Below, piece by piece: positions 46,716 to 58,357 of a stretch of DNA of 64,000 nt. The stretch is from NCBI GenBank assembly GCA_030374765.1, contig JARGXX010000090.1:62001-126000 (forward strand), written 5' to 3'. Source of the stretch: Agarophyton chilense. Lineage: Eukaryota; Rhodophyta; Florideophyceae; Gracilariales; Gracilariaceae. The position numbers were made by a program, and so were the translations under genes. The notes under the pieces were generated by a model. The model made no database searches and was not told the DNA's origin. It saw only the letters and a list, made by a program, of their open reading frames with translations. How positions within the stretch are numbered: position 1 is the first letter of the stretch; every line of letters starts with the position of its first letter.

Positions 46716-49700
46716 TCATGCCGTTCGGGATTTGCGCTTCCAATATCGGCTAATAAAGTGTTGCGGAAGATTCTTGGGAGGTTCCCAAGAGTCTTCCGCA
46801 GCACTGGAACCGTAATAGCGTACGCGATAAACAAGACCGTGCGGAGGGTCGTCGGCCAGCCCATGGTCGAGGATTCGCTCGACAATGCCAATGCTGTCCG
46901 GTTGGGTAGAGTTAGAGTTAGCCGAATCGGGTTGTGAAAGCTCCGCTCGCTGATTATTTCCAGCAGGGGGCGAGGTAGTGTCCGTCACGGGTTCCTCTGC
47001 GAACGGACCGTCCGGATCAAAAGTTACCGTACGGGCGCGTTCTGTTGTAACCGGGACGGGTTGTATCCGAGCGGGGGCGCGAGTGACGCGGTCAATGCTG
47101 ACGGTATCGTGTATCCCGTCAACATTGATCGTGACCGTGCTGTCCGTCGCGTAAATGACCTTGTAGTGCCCCGTGGTCTTTGGCAGAAGTTTCCGTGAGG
47201 TACGTTCCTGCTCCTCGAACACGCCACCGGTCGGAGTTGTCGTAGGACGGTCAAGGAAGACCTCCTCGTCGGCCGCAAATGTGGGGGTTGCCCGTACGGA
47301 TTTGTCGAAGTCTGCCTTGTAGCGCTGTTGCGCATTTGTGAGGCGGTTCCGAGCAGACTGGAGCGTAGCCTTGAGAAGCCTGAGTGTGTAGCGCTTCATC
47401 TGTCCCGGGGTTGGCTGCGTCGGTGCTGCTGGGTCCGTGGCGGAGCTGGGTTCGTCCAGGACGACGTTCGGGGGTACGCGGGTCAGGGCCAAATCGAAAG
47501 GCGTGGTGCCCGTGCTTCGGTGTACCTGAAGGTTGTAACCGTACGTTAGCGGCTGTACGTATGCGTGCCAGTTAGACTGGTGGTCCGCAACGTAGTGCCG
47601 TAGGCGCTGGACGAGCGTCTTATTAAACCGTTCGGCTTGTCCGTTCGCCTGAGGGTGGTACGCCGTCGTTGTGACGTGTTTCGTACCTAACGCCCTGCAA
47701 GTCTCCTCGAAGATCTTCGAGACAAACTGAGGTCCGTTGTCGGTGAGCAAATAGTTCGGAATTCCGTACGGGTAAGCCCAATTCTCTAAGAACGTCCGGG
47801 CCACCACCGGGGCGGTTGTGGACCGTAGCGGAACTGCTCTGCAGAGCTTTGTGAACCGGTCGGTGATGACGAGGATGTACTCGTGTCCAGTGACTGACTT
47901 CGGAAACGGACCGACGATGTCCATTGCCACGAACTCAAGTGGCCCCGCAGCGGGAAAGAGCTTAAGCCGCTTCTGTGAGCGGTTTTGTGTGCCGCGCATT
48001 GCGGCGCACGAGCGGCAATCCCGAGCGGTTTGATAAACTTCATTAGCCATCTGCGGCCAGTAGAAGTCCCTTCGGAGAGTGTTGTACATTGGAGTCCCGC
48101 CCGGGTGTCCTTCCAGGCGCGGATAGTGCGAAAGATAGAGGACGCGCGGAACCAGCGAGCGGGGTACCACCTTCTGTAGGGCTCCGTCCAGCGGGGAGCG
48201 ATGGATGAGAACTCCGTAACGGTTGATGTCGAAGAGGGTAATCCCATTACCAACGTCCTTCCGCACGGATTTGCAGTACTTGTCCTCCGCCTGCTCTCTG
48301 ATGAGCTCTTCCAAAGTGACCGGTCGGACGGACGTTCGTCTCCTCTTCGACGATGGCCATGACCTCGGGGCAGCCGATCGGGTTCTGTCCGTAGTGCCAG
48401 TCAAGGACAGCGTCTGTCTTGACCTCACCGTCGACGGTGATGTCCGCAACGAGGTCGTCGTTCTCTTCCGCGCGGTCCGCAAGGAGTAGGCATGGGACCT
48501 CCTCGTCCAGGGGAGTGGTGTCTTCTCCGTCCGTCTGGATTCGCGACAGCGCGTCAGCGGCCTGGTGTTTTATGCCCGGCCGGTGGACTATATCAAAGCC
48601 ATACTCCATGAGACGGAGCCGCCAACGAGCCAGCCGTCCGGAAGCGTCCGCCAGGTTGAGTATCCACCTCAATGCGTGGTGGTCCGTACGGAGGGTGAAG
48701 CAGGCGCCCTCGAGATACGGCCGAAGGTGCAGTATTGCCCACACGACAGCGAGGCATTCCCGTTCGGTTGTGGAATATGACCCCTCAGCCTTATTCAGCG
48801 AGCGGCTCCAGTATCCGATTGGGAGTAAATCACCGTCCGGTTGCTTCTGTAATAAGACGCAACCGACTTGCTTATCGCAAGCGTCGGTATCCAGGACGTA
48901 CGGCATATCTTGACGTGGGATAGCCAGAATGGGGGGACGTATTAACCGTTGGCGAAGTTCCTCGAAGGCCTCGTGCTCCGTATTGGTCAGGGTCTCGAAG
49001 TTGAACGGTTTGTTCTTTTCGAGCTTGCTGTTCAACGGGGCTGCAATTCGGGCAAAGCTTTTAACAAAACGTCGGAAGACGTTGCACAGTCCCAAGAACG
49101 AACGGAGTTCGGTTTGGTTAGTGGGGGATTTAGCCGCTCGGATAGCATCTCGGGTCCTTGCGGAGACCTGCAGCTTGCCCGGGCGGATAACGTGACCCAA
49201 ATAGTCGACAGTACCGCTGAAGAATTGACACTTATCCAAACGGAGAGTGATACCGGCCGATCGGAGTGATGAAAGAATGGTCCGAACATGGTCGAAATGC
49301 TCTGAAACCGTGTGGGAGTAGATTATAACGTCATCCAGATAGACCAACGCGTATTGCCACTTGACGCGGGACAGTATGATGTCCAAGGCCCGTTGAAATG
49401 TGGCGGGGGAGTTCTTCAAACCGAACGGCATTCGAACATACCTGTACAGTCCCATATGAGAGGTGAACGTTGTTTTATCCCGGTCGGCTTCATCCACCTC
49501 GGTCTGCCAATAGCCACTGTTCGCGTCCAGGGTGGAGAATATTTTTGCTTCTCCAAGAGAATCTATGCATTCGTCCATTCTCGGTAGTGGGTAAGTATCC
49601 CGAACGGTGACTGCGTTTAGTCGACGGTAGTCCACACAGAAGCGTAAAATTCCGTCTTTCTTTTGAGCGAACACAACCGGACTGGCCCACTCGGCCGAGG

Positions 49701-50949
49701 AAGGCTCAATTACACCGAGCTCCAACTGCTTGGTGACCTCCGTGCGTTCGAGTTCGCGACGCGCCGGACCCGCATGGTATGGCATCTGGTATATCGGCTT
49801 TGTACCAGGTTCCAGTTGGATCCTGTGCTTCGCTGCCGCGATACGGCCCAGATGGCCGTTCCACATGTCCCGAAACGGTTTGAGGAGCTCAATGACCCTT
49901 TCTCGTTCGGATTCGAATTCGGGGGACAACTGGACCTTTGCGATCCAGTCTTCTTCTGCATCAGGCGTTGGCTCTTGTCCGGTGGGCTTTGACACGTCCG
50001 AAACGGAAATAGATGCGTTGGAGGGGCCCCCCTCCTTAGTTTCGTCACTCCGAGACGGAAAGTCGGGTGTTATTAATGCGACGGGGGAGGGTAACGCCAG
50101 GCCGATAATTTTGCCTTTGTGAAGGCGAACCGAACGATCGGAAAAGTTAGCTACCTGAACGTAGAATGCCACGTCTGTTCGGATTTCCATTACCCCATTA
50201 GCCAAGAGGGTTAACTCCTCTTTATGAGCAGAGCGGTGATGTCCTTGGATAAACATGAGGCCAGCAGCCCGGGAGGTTACCAATACATGAGATTCCGACA
50301 TTGGTGGTATAGAAACCGGGCGGGCGACACGAATCTTGTTCGACGGAGGTTCCCGAACGGTAGCTTGGGCTGGTAGCATAGATTGCCCGGACGGGGTTGA
50401 GCTCTGCCCGGACGCGGATTGAATCGCCACGGGGGGCGAGTTGCGTAGTACAACAATTCGTTTCGGAGGTAGTATCGCCAAGACGTACTTGTCTATGAAA
50501 GACGTGCCGAGTATGCAGCTGGCAGCGAGATTGCTGGCTACCATAAACTGAACCCGGACGGTCAGCGCTCCAAGCTGGACAAGGAGGGGTACGACCCCCA
50601 ATATGTCCATTCGGTTGCGAGACGCATCCGTAATGTTATCCAACGACCGGGGCTGCAAGTGCCCTCGCCAGTGGGGAGGAAGGTGCCGCTCGTGAATTAA
50701 GTTCGGACCCGCGCCAGTGTCCAGTACACCTGTAAGTGGAAACATTACCGATCGGGAGAAGCCGACGGAGAAATTCACTTTATAGTGCAAACTGTTTAAC
50801 AGCATTACTGGCGCGGCCGGATCGGTTTCATCCAAAGCGTCTACAGGGCGTCGCTCCGTCAGGTCGGAGGTCGTACCCGTGTAATCCGTTTCGGTGAGGC
50901 TTTCCGGCCTAGGAGAGTCGTGCGCCTCTACACGCTCTCCTCGGCTTTT
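46716..50949 (-). pseudogene. pol: pol of element B: protease, RT, RNase H, integrase, chromodomain
   Basis: The pol frame is open from before 50,946 and reads the protease (VLDTGAGPN, DTG about residue 40 of the block starting 50835). RT follows (CVDYRRLN, STLDANSGYWQ, active site YLDD), then RNase H (DTDACDKQVGC, GYWSRSLN) and a connection region to about 48,330. There a small indel moves reading to the next frame (48482-46716). That frame holds the integrase with its zinc region (H, H, CRSC), catalytic D, D, E (VAMDIVG, TDNGPQ, QAERFN) and a C-terminal chromodomain (YRVRYYGSSAAEDSWEP). Apart from this single frameshift all key residues are present. The pol stop is at 46716. Confidence 0.92.
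46762..46800. other. Near-perfect 19-bp inverted repeat inside the chromodomain codons
   Basis: TGCGGAAGATTCTTGGGA (46762-46779) is mirrored by TCCCAAGAGTCTTCCGCA (46783-46800) around a GGT centre, with one imperfect pair. It codes for AEDSWEPPKNLPQ. It may be chance plus the coding constraint, or a structural signal near the 3' end of the pol transcript. Confidence 0.6.
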
Positions 50950-53204
50950 TCCTGTTCCATAACGGGCTGAGATGGAGGTAGCTCGCCACTCGTAGCTCGC
51001 GGGGGCTCTTTCTGTATGAGCATAACCGGCCGGGGTGAGCTAGCGCGGAATGGGGTAGCCCGTGCAGGGTTGCCCGAGCGTACGCCAGTAGAGACCCGAG
51101 CGGAGCCATTAGTACCATCACGGTTGTAGTATCCCTCTTCACGACGGAGTTAGTAGTTTCTCTCCCGTGCGGCCAGTAAGTCTTCCCGGACGCCCGGAGG
51201 TACCATTTGACAGCAGTTGGGCTCTCGCGAGAGACAGATCCGGCACGGGCGATTCACCAACCGACCGGGCGGTGCCGTACTAACCGAAGGCCTCTGGGCG
51301 GTACCTGGGGTCATAGCTTGTGCCGTGCGGTATGTGCCCGAGTTGGAAAAGGTCGACGACGACGGTGTTGTCGGGACCGACAGGGTGGAGCTTCCACGTC
51401 CAACGGCGAGAATGGCTTCGCCATCTTCCGAGTCGGTGTCAAAGGACTCCGTTGGGGTCCCCACGCTCAGGACTTTCCGTGCGGAACTCCGGGGAGTTAT
51501 CAGCTTCGTGCCGGGCGGTGTCTCGGTCCGGACGGACTGGCGTCTAGCCGAGCGGTGGGTATCCCCGTAGGACTCGGCGTATCGGGCGAGTGCGTCGTAT
51601 CCGATGTGGGGATGAGACGTGAGATGATTTCTCACCTTCGCCCGTATGGCGGGAAGCAACCCCTCTACGAAGATAGACTTCAACCTCCGGTCGGAAAAGA
51701 CATTGCCGCACCGGAGGGCCTTCGTCCACAGTTTCTGTGAGTATTCCGTTTCGGACATTCCAGAAGACTGGTGCTACAGAATAACCTCCGAGTAGGCGTC
51801 GGCAATGACTTCATCCGTGGCGTACGTAGTCAACAGAAAGTTGACGACTTCCGAGTACGTACGGAGCATTTCGCTGCGCCGCACGTCAACGGCGCCCGTT
51901 TCTCCCAAGAGGCGAAACTGGATCAACGCGTGAGCCGGTCCGGTCAGGTAGAATTGGAAGCACCAGAGTGCTGCTCCCTCGGACAGTCCGTTGTGGTTGC
52001 AGGCGGTTTTAAATCGCTGCAAGAAGTTCAGAACTGAAATAGCATCAGCTCCGGAGAAGGAATATCCCTTCATCTGGACATTCAACTTCTTTTGGTAGCG
52101 CGCGATTCCCCGCGCTACCTTCGAGTTGTACTTCCGACTACGGTCGTTGAGCGGGTACGTACGGTAGTCCACCACCTTGGTGAACAGTTCGTTCAGCGGC
52201 TTGATGCGCATGGGTGCAGATTTCTCCGAACGGGAACGATACCGGTCGGAGCGCCTTCTGCGATAAGAACGGTTTGAATCAGAGTCACTGTCAGTCCGGG
52301 AAACGGCATCCAAACTATCCGAGCGGTCAGAATCAGTGTCCGAATCGGAGGAGCGTCGTTTCTTTCTACGACGACGGCTCTTCCGCGCGCGACGGTGGCG
52401 ATCCGAATCGGAGTTGGAATCAGCCCTACCGCCCTTCTTGCGGCGGCCTCTTCCCACGTCATCAGAGGAAGAGTCGTCTGAATCTCCGTACGGATCATCT
52501 CGGCGTGAATTAACCGTACGGGCTGGGACCATGGGGGCACTCTGCTGTCCCCCTTCATGTGGTTCCAGAATCCGTTCGGGTTCGTGGTCTGGGGCTACGT
52601 CCGGGCGGCCCATTGAAAACTTTGGGAGGGGTGGCAACGTCGCCGTTGCCGTGTAAACTGCCGGTCGGTCTTCCTTATTTCCTTTTCCAAACCCGATCGG
52701 TGTCAACTGCTGCAACACCTCTTCGACGGTCTCGCGCACCATCGGGGAGATGATTTCGGAGAGCAACTCCGGTAGGCGCTCGTGCAGATAACGCTCAACC
52801 CGAACGGGAACACGAAACTCTATCTCGGTCTTGACCTTATAGTGCCAATACGGTTCAAGTTCCTTTCACAGTTCTGTAAGCGTCCACGGAGGGCTATTCG
52901 GAGGGTCCTGTCCGATCGGAGCGGGGGACTGCTGGGCAGCCCCTGCAGCGGCCGAACTCACTGGGGGGCTTTCGTACCGTGCGGATGAGGAAGCGGAGGG
53001 CCCAGGGGGCCTCGAGGGTTTTCGGACGAGAACCTCGGGGTTCCCAAGGGGGAATTCCAGGGTAGGTGCAGTGCTGCGGGTGCTGCGGCGGCCAACCGAA
53101 GCGGTACCCGAAGCAGTCTGCAGGGGTGGCTCGCCGGACGGAGCCAATTCTTTTTCGACATCAACCCGTGCGGTCGAATCTACGTTTGCGTCACGGGACT
53201 GCAT
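50928..53204 (-). pseudogene. gag: gag of element B
   Basis: From ATG 53204 one frame is coding-like over about 758 codons, cut by TGA 52866-52868, TAG 51774-51776 and TAA 51150-51152, and ends at TAG 50928-50930. There is no frameshift. The N-terminus is Pro/Ser-rich. A Ser/Asp/Arg repeat region (SDSDTDSDRSD type) precedes the capsid (FSGADAISVLNFLQRF, then MSETEYSQKLW). The nucleocapsid has CRICLSREPNCC in place of a CCHC knuckle, lacking the His. A Pro/Arg-rich tail follows the last internal stop. Confidence 0.88.
50942..50953 (-). promoter_or_regulatory. Candidate -1 frameshift site, gag to pol, element B
   Basis: Minus-strand reading CAG GAA AAA GCC, six codons before the gag stop at 50928. 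Slipping back one base in the A-run enters the pol frame, open from there. The heptamer is not canonical, so this is a candidate only. Confidence 0.4.
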
Positions 53205-53259
53205 CGCGTGACTCCTTTTCCAGATCTGATCTAACCCGTTCGGTAAACACGAATCCCAC

Positions 53260-53277
53260 TTCTAAGTCGGGAGACCA
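53260..53277 (-). promoter_or_regulatory. Primer binding site of element B
   Basis: The same 18-mer TTCTAAGTCGGGAGACCA as in element A, one base inside the 5' LTR. Confidence 0.8.
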
Positions 53278-53278
53278 A

Positions 53279-53841
53279 TGTGAGATAGCGCCGAAAGGCG
53301 TGTAAGTTTCCTAGAGGCGTGATCCGTGCGGATTCCGTAAACGGGGCGTGCGTGTCACACGAGGCCGGTCGGGGAACGGTGACGCGTGGAGACGAGCGCC
53401 AGCACCGGGCGGTCGTAGGGAGACTAGGAGGTTGGGAACGTCAGGCACGATCGAGGTACGCGCGAAGAGTCCGAACGGCTTGTAAACCTGTAGATATCCC
53501 GTGCGGAGTAACGCTTCAGGTCTGCTTCAGAAACGATACTTAGACTAGGACGGTGGTGCTTACCCTTTACTGTTTGGAGGGTGGCGGGGAGCAGAGGTGC
53601 ATAAGTAGTGTGCGCCTCCGAGCTGCAACCCGCATTACAGTCCGTGGTGGCGCCTGCACCCACGTGGCGGAAATATCACGGGGTGGGGGACGCCAACTAC
53701 CTACAACTATGCTACGTGTTAATCTACTGTACATGTCCGTCCGGTGTGCCATCTTCGCACACGTGTGCGACCAGGCCACTTGCACTCAGTCCTGACCACG
53801 CCCTTCTTACCTGACAACCCGCTCGGATTCACTATACTACA
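53279..53841 (-). repeat. 5' LTR of element B
   Basis: 563 bp, TGTGAGAT to TACTACA on the plus strand. All five CCGNNCGG sites of the other LTR are kept (53324, 53365, 53471, 53499, 53737) despite about 11 substitutions elsewhere. Confidence 0.94.
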
Positions 53842-53846
53842 ATATC
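53842..53846. repeat. Target site duplication of element B, right copy (ATATC)
   Basis: Second copy of ATATC, immediately after the LTR. Confidence 0.9.
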
Positions 53847-53849
53847 CAA

Positions 53850-55170
53850 AGGTAAAGAGCAAAAAGACCTTGTCTTTTAAGGCTTTTTAAAAAAACCCGA
53901 AAGTCAGAGGTCGTGGAAAAGATCAGCTTGGAATGCTGACTAAGTCATATTCCTTTCAAAATGGCTTCAGTAAATCTCATAATTGTTGTTTCTTCGGATG
54001 GATGAAATAGTGTGTTCGAAACAGACGAAGAACTTTCATTCATGTAAACATGTGTGGATCTGAGCACGTCTATCTATGCATTTCACTTCGGCGGTGGTGG
54101 GGCAGCGGACGCCTGTAATGGAGAAGAATAGGAAAAAGAAAAACATTTTCATGGCGTCGAATTTTTTCGCGAACACTGGTACTGGAATACCGTCTGTTCA
54201 GGGCTATTCAGTCAGCCCAGATATAGTTTCAAGTACAGAATCGAACAAAGGACTCGAGATTTCAAAGTTAACTGAGTGCTAGGAGGAGTGATGGTGCACA
54301 TTCTTTTTTTCTGTCCCGTGAGTAATGCGTTTTTCAGAACGGCCATGTGAATCAAAAAGTGATTCATATCCATGTCATACGCAAAGTTTATGGCTGAAAA
54401 CCCGAGCGGTCATATATACCCCGCGTTCACAACAAGCAGCGTGGGAGCAAATGACCGTATGAAAGAACCGAGCAGTAGCGCCGGGGCCGATGGGGACACC
54501 AGTCTGTAAATTTACATCGGAGTAATTTTATGATGACCATATATAATATTGTAAAAGATCTTTTCACAGTACCGTGTTATTTGCATTTGAAACACAAAAC
54601 ATTGTACTCAAAAAATAACCATGCGATACTTCTGAGTGCCTTCATTCCGAACGCAGACGATGCCGAGTGATTAGACAAGCCGGAGATGAGATGCAGATTG
54701 TGTAAAGTTTCTCACTCCATCATAGACAGACAGAAAATCAGTTAAATGTGCAGTAGGAGCGTCGTCTGTGTTCTCGGATTGCTAGTTTACACGTCAAAAA
54801 GGGACGAACTAGAATGGAAAGAAAACCGATTGATTTTTGATTTTTGCAGTTCTACATTTTTTCAACATAATTGTACTCATTCAAAGTTATTATTTTTTTG
54901 AGATTCTGTACTAGCACAAAACTGCAGAACCCGAAGTTCGTATGAGCCTCAATCAGGTATGCGTACTAATACATTCTGCTTATATTTCAAGATTTTGCGA
55001 CTCTTATTCATGCTGGCGTCATAGTAATTGAAGCCTGGCAATAGTAAAGAAATATCCAAATAAGAATAGAAATCTGGCACATCGGTGGCACACAGACAAA
55101 CTCCGATTTCACTACACAGCAGGTGTAACTGCCCGCAGTCCGTCCAGATTTCTCCCCAACGCCCTGGTTC
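53850..55170. other. No supported gene
   Basis: AT-rich DNA with several A- and T-runs. No ORF over about 70 codons and no repeat recognised. Confidence 0.4.
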
Positions 55171-55172
55171 AC

Positions 55173-56354
55173 GTGAAATACATGTCGGAAAACTCTCCCC
55201 ATCCTTATCACCGCAGTCCGTGCCGCATAACCTCTACGCCCCCCTGTCTCTTTTCCCTTCTTCCGCCTCGGGAGGCCACCGCATTCCTCATTAGGCTCCG
55301 GTGCTGCTTCTCCCGGTGCTGCTTCTTCGCCCGCACCACTCCTGCTCTACAGCGCCACGAACACAGGTGCTCTCTCCGGCTCTCTCCCACACAAGGCACG
55401 CCTTTACCAGCCATCACCCACCTCGCCCGACGCACAAAGCGCCAGGAATCCACTCTTCAACTACACGTTTCTCTCACCTCTTAAAAGAACTCCTCTCATA
55501 ACCTCGTCCTCACAGACGACGACTCCTACCACTACCAGAAACATGCACTCTCCGTCCACACCGCAAACGCACACCACATCGCTAACCGTCCTTTCTGCTC
55601 CGTCTCATACTCCACCCCACTACGCCATCTCCCCTTCACCCCCATCTTTCAACAACCACAAGTAGAACAGCTCGTTTTCTACGTCTCCTCCATCGCCTCC
55701 CACCTCGGCCAACAAGAAATGGACGAGCTCATCTCCATCCTCATGAACACCACCCCAAAATACGTCTCTTCCATTTCATCGTCGTCAAGTCTGCTTACAT
55801 CGTCGGTAGATTCATGCCTACATCGGAGAATTACCACCCGGCACAAAAAAATCGCACTCAAGGATCCCCCTATCCAAGTCATTCCACGCATCTTCGCCGC
55901 TCCCTTCTTCGGTCCCTGGAAGTCCCAAAATCTTTTACACGTCATCGACGCTGAAAAAGCCTCCTTCATCTCTTCCCCTACCATCCGGGAGTTCAAACTA
56001 AATTCCCTCAGTCCACTCTAATCAACAAACACCCCCAACACCTCCACCGAACTTGTTTTCGTTTAATTCTTGGAGGTAGTCCCCCCAAGAGACTACATCG
56101 ACAAAGCACTGAACTGTATCTCCCTTCGCTGAGCCACAAACGACTTTAACAACCACAGAGTGCACCCTGTACCCTCTCTTCAGCCTAAAACTCTGAAAAC
56201 GTCTCCCTTTGGTTCGGTCTCATCCTCTCTTCTTCCATTTTCGACTCCGTCCATTTCCTTTGAGAAAACTGCCCCGCTCCCTCTTTCGTACCACGATTCG
56301 ACTGACGCTTCCACCGCTTCTACCTCAGCCATTTCTATCGAGACCCAGGTGTGA
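55173..56354 (+). pseudogene. Decayed plus-strand gene, one frame with several stops
   Basis: A single frame is coding-like from about 55,173 to TGA 56352-56354. It is cut by TAA 55482-55484, TAA 56019-56021, TAA near 56,074 and TGA near 56,133, without frameshift. The clearest block (55,485-56,021, 178 codons) has balanced composition (LGQQEMDELISILMNTTPKY, IPRIFAAPFFGPWKSQN) but no ATG in its first half. A Ser/Thr/Pro-rich tail follows. Minus-strand frames here are shadows. Family not recognised. Confidence 0.45.
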
Positions 56355-56989
56355 AACCATTCATTCAACCGTTGCCTTAGTTCACGTCTCCTAATACTAT
56401 TTATGTTGCACCCACTATTGGTACTTCTTCTTCTATTTTCTTTTCCACTTCGCTCCCCCTCACTCAATTCAACCCAGTAAAATGCGACTCTTCCGGTTTG
56501 AAGGCTCCACCGTATCAATCAGTCACAGCACCGAGACGTTTCGTCGAGGTTTTTACAAAGAGCACCTCTTTCACTGCAAGGTTGATATTCCCAGAAGGAG
56601 CCATCCCAATTCCTACCGACGCAACGCTCTCCTAATTTACTGCCACCCTCCTTCTTTCCTCAAAAAAACCCATTGTTCTAAAACTCCACACCATTCCTCT
56701 TTTAACTACGTCACAAGAAACCTCCAAAATCCCCTCCACTACAAGCAGTAAATACTTACCGTATAACGTAGAAAACCACAATTTCCTCTGCCGCCAGGGT
56801 CCAGCCTCCCTGTCCATCGCCGTCAGTACGCAAGCAATCCACGAATCCAATCTTACAAGATGAATCACCGTCCCATCCAGCACGCGAACGTTGCCCACCG
56901 ACGACAGCCACAGTTGCCACACCGCTTTCAGCTTGCTGCCGATGGGCTCTGCCACCATGCTTTTCAATCGCCGTTCAAAAGCCTTCTAC

Positions 56990-57830
56990 CTTCTAAGTAA
57001 CCCCCACGCACTTGTTAATCCACGGTTCTTTAAGGCACTTCGTAATATCCGCTCTTTTCGCCGGATCCTTCTGCAACAACGACGAAATCAAGCACCAGAC
57101 ATTACGCGAAGCATCTAAATGGCCCAGGAATGACGGTTTTTGCATGCAGATCGTATAATATATTTCAACACAGAACGGGAAAAGAATGGTGCTTCCCCAA
57201 ACATTATGCAGTACAACGTGACCCCAAGCCACCACATGTCTGCTTTGGAAAGGTTCACGAATATATTTGTACCAGTATCCAAAATTGTCACTCCAGGCGC
57301 TGTAAAATCCTGAGTTCCAGCCGTGGAGTGGTCCGAAACAAACGTGCCGTTTGCGTTGCGCTCGAACTCCACCGCCGCTCCAAAATCGGAGATTTGCACT
57401 GTTCCATCTTCGGCTTGCGAAAGGTTGTCCGGTTTAGTATCGCGGTGAGCGATACTAATGCGGTGCAAGTACTCAACCCCATCGACCACATCAATAAATC
57501 TGCTTCTTGATTGGTCCATACTCAATGGGTTTTCCTCTTTCAGCTTGGCCGAACTCATGATTGGACCCCGTGCCACAATCTCAAACTCAATGTAAAAACA
57601 GGCATCTTCAGTGTTGTTGTACACACCCATGTACAGTATAACATTCTCCAGGCGCAGCGCCTTCATTGCCCGAATTTCGTTCACGTCTTTTCCCTCCAAT
57701 TCTGTAAAAACCGCAGAATTGGTGTACACATCATACACCGGAATGCTTCGAATACGTTTTCTCATCATAGACTTGTTCAGCACCTTGATAGATTTTAGAT
57801 GACTATTCTCAACATCCAGAATGAATTTTT
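56990..57830 (-). pseudogene. CaMKK/LKB1-type protein kinase relic
   Basis: The ORF 57783-57115 covers most of a Ser/Thr kinase domain. The lysine of subdomain II lies in KSIKVLNKS just upstream (57,790-57,830). It has a helix-C Glu in NEIRAMKAL, catalytic loop HRDTKPDNL, DFG in ISDFGAAVEF, AGT..F.APG where APE is usual, and ADMWWLGVTLYC in subdomain IX. A frame change near 57,178 continues into the last subdomain (LLQKDPAKRADI, KEPWI). The pattern best fits the CaMKK family, which activates SNF1/AMPK-type kinases. The glycine loop is missing, the APE Glu is Gly, and a stop follows at 56993. It is probably dead, though an unseen intron could explain the frame change. Confidence 0.75.
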
Positions 57831-58357
57831 TCTATCAAAATGAACCTTTTTAAATGGTATCCAGTAAGAAATAACTAGCGAACTGCTTCCTCGTCTCGAT
57901 TTTCTTTCCATTCTACGAGTCTGTTAACGGGTCACAATTCTCTATATTCCAAACCGGTCTATCCCCGGAATTGTCGCTTGCATACGCAGGAATCAGCACA
58001 GTTGGCTGAGCCAAACATCGGCGTTGCCCTTTCCTGGAAATATAAACTCCACACGTATTCGTGCGTCAATAAACAATATGCTCAACCCGCGAGCAGAGCC
58101 CTTTAACGTGCTCACTTTACAAAGCGAAAGATTCTTTGTCACCGATTCGTTTCCTTTTTTAGGGCATCTATATCCGAGCTCCCAAAGACCTGTAGTGAGC
58201 TACAAATAAATCTGAGGATGATACATAAAAGAGGGTCGCTTATGAACAGTGGCACCTTTGAGAATTTACAATACACGCCCCAAGAAATATATGGTGTTGC
58301 TGGGGGGCACAGGGGCAGGGTGATAAGTCCTTGAGCAATAGATTCTGCCAGAAGAAA

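Larger units (their letters stand above)
42217..53841 (-). mobile_element. Retrotransposon B: complete Ty3/gypsy chromodomain element with antisense-strand ORF and CCGNNCGG signature
   Basis: An 11,625-bp insertion with 563-bp TG...CA LTRs and a 5-bp duplication. Minus-strand order: 5' LTR, primer binding site, gag, pol with C-terminal chromodomain, a 1-kb spacer with a 31-bp tandem repeat, then a plus-strand ORF, polypurine tract and 3' LTR. The LTRs differ at about 11 positions by eye (about 2%). gag has three in-frame stops and pol one frameshift. The palindrome CCGNNCGG occurs about 77 times inside the element and almost nowhere else in the window. Confidence 0.94.

Noticed and set aside
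51207-51740. 177-codon plus-strand open frame inside gag of B
   Set aside because: Shadow of gag. The gag frame has a recognisable capsid and cysteine region.
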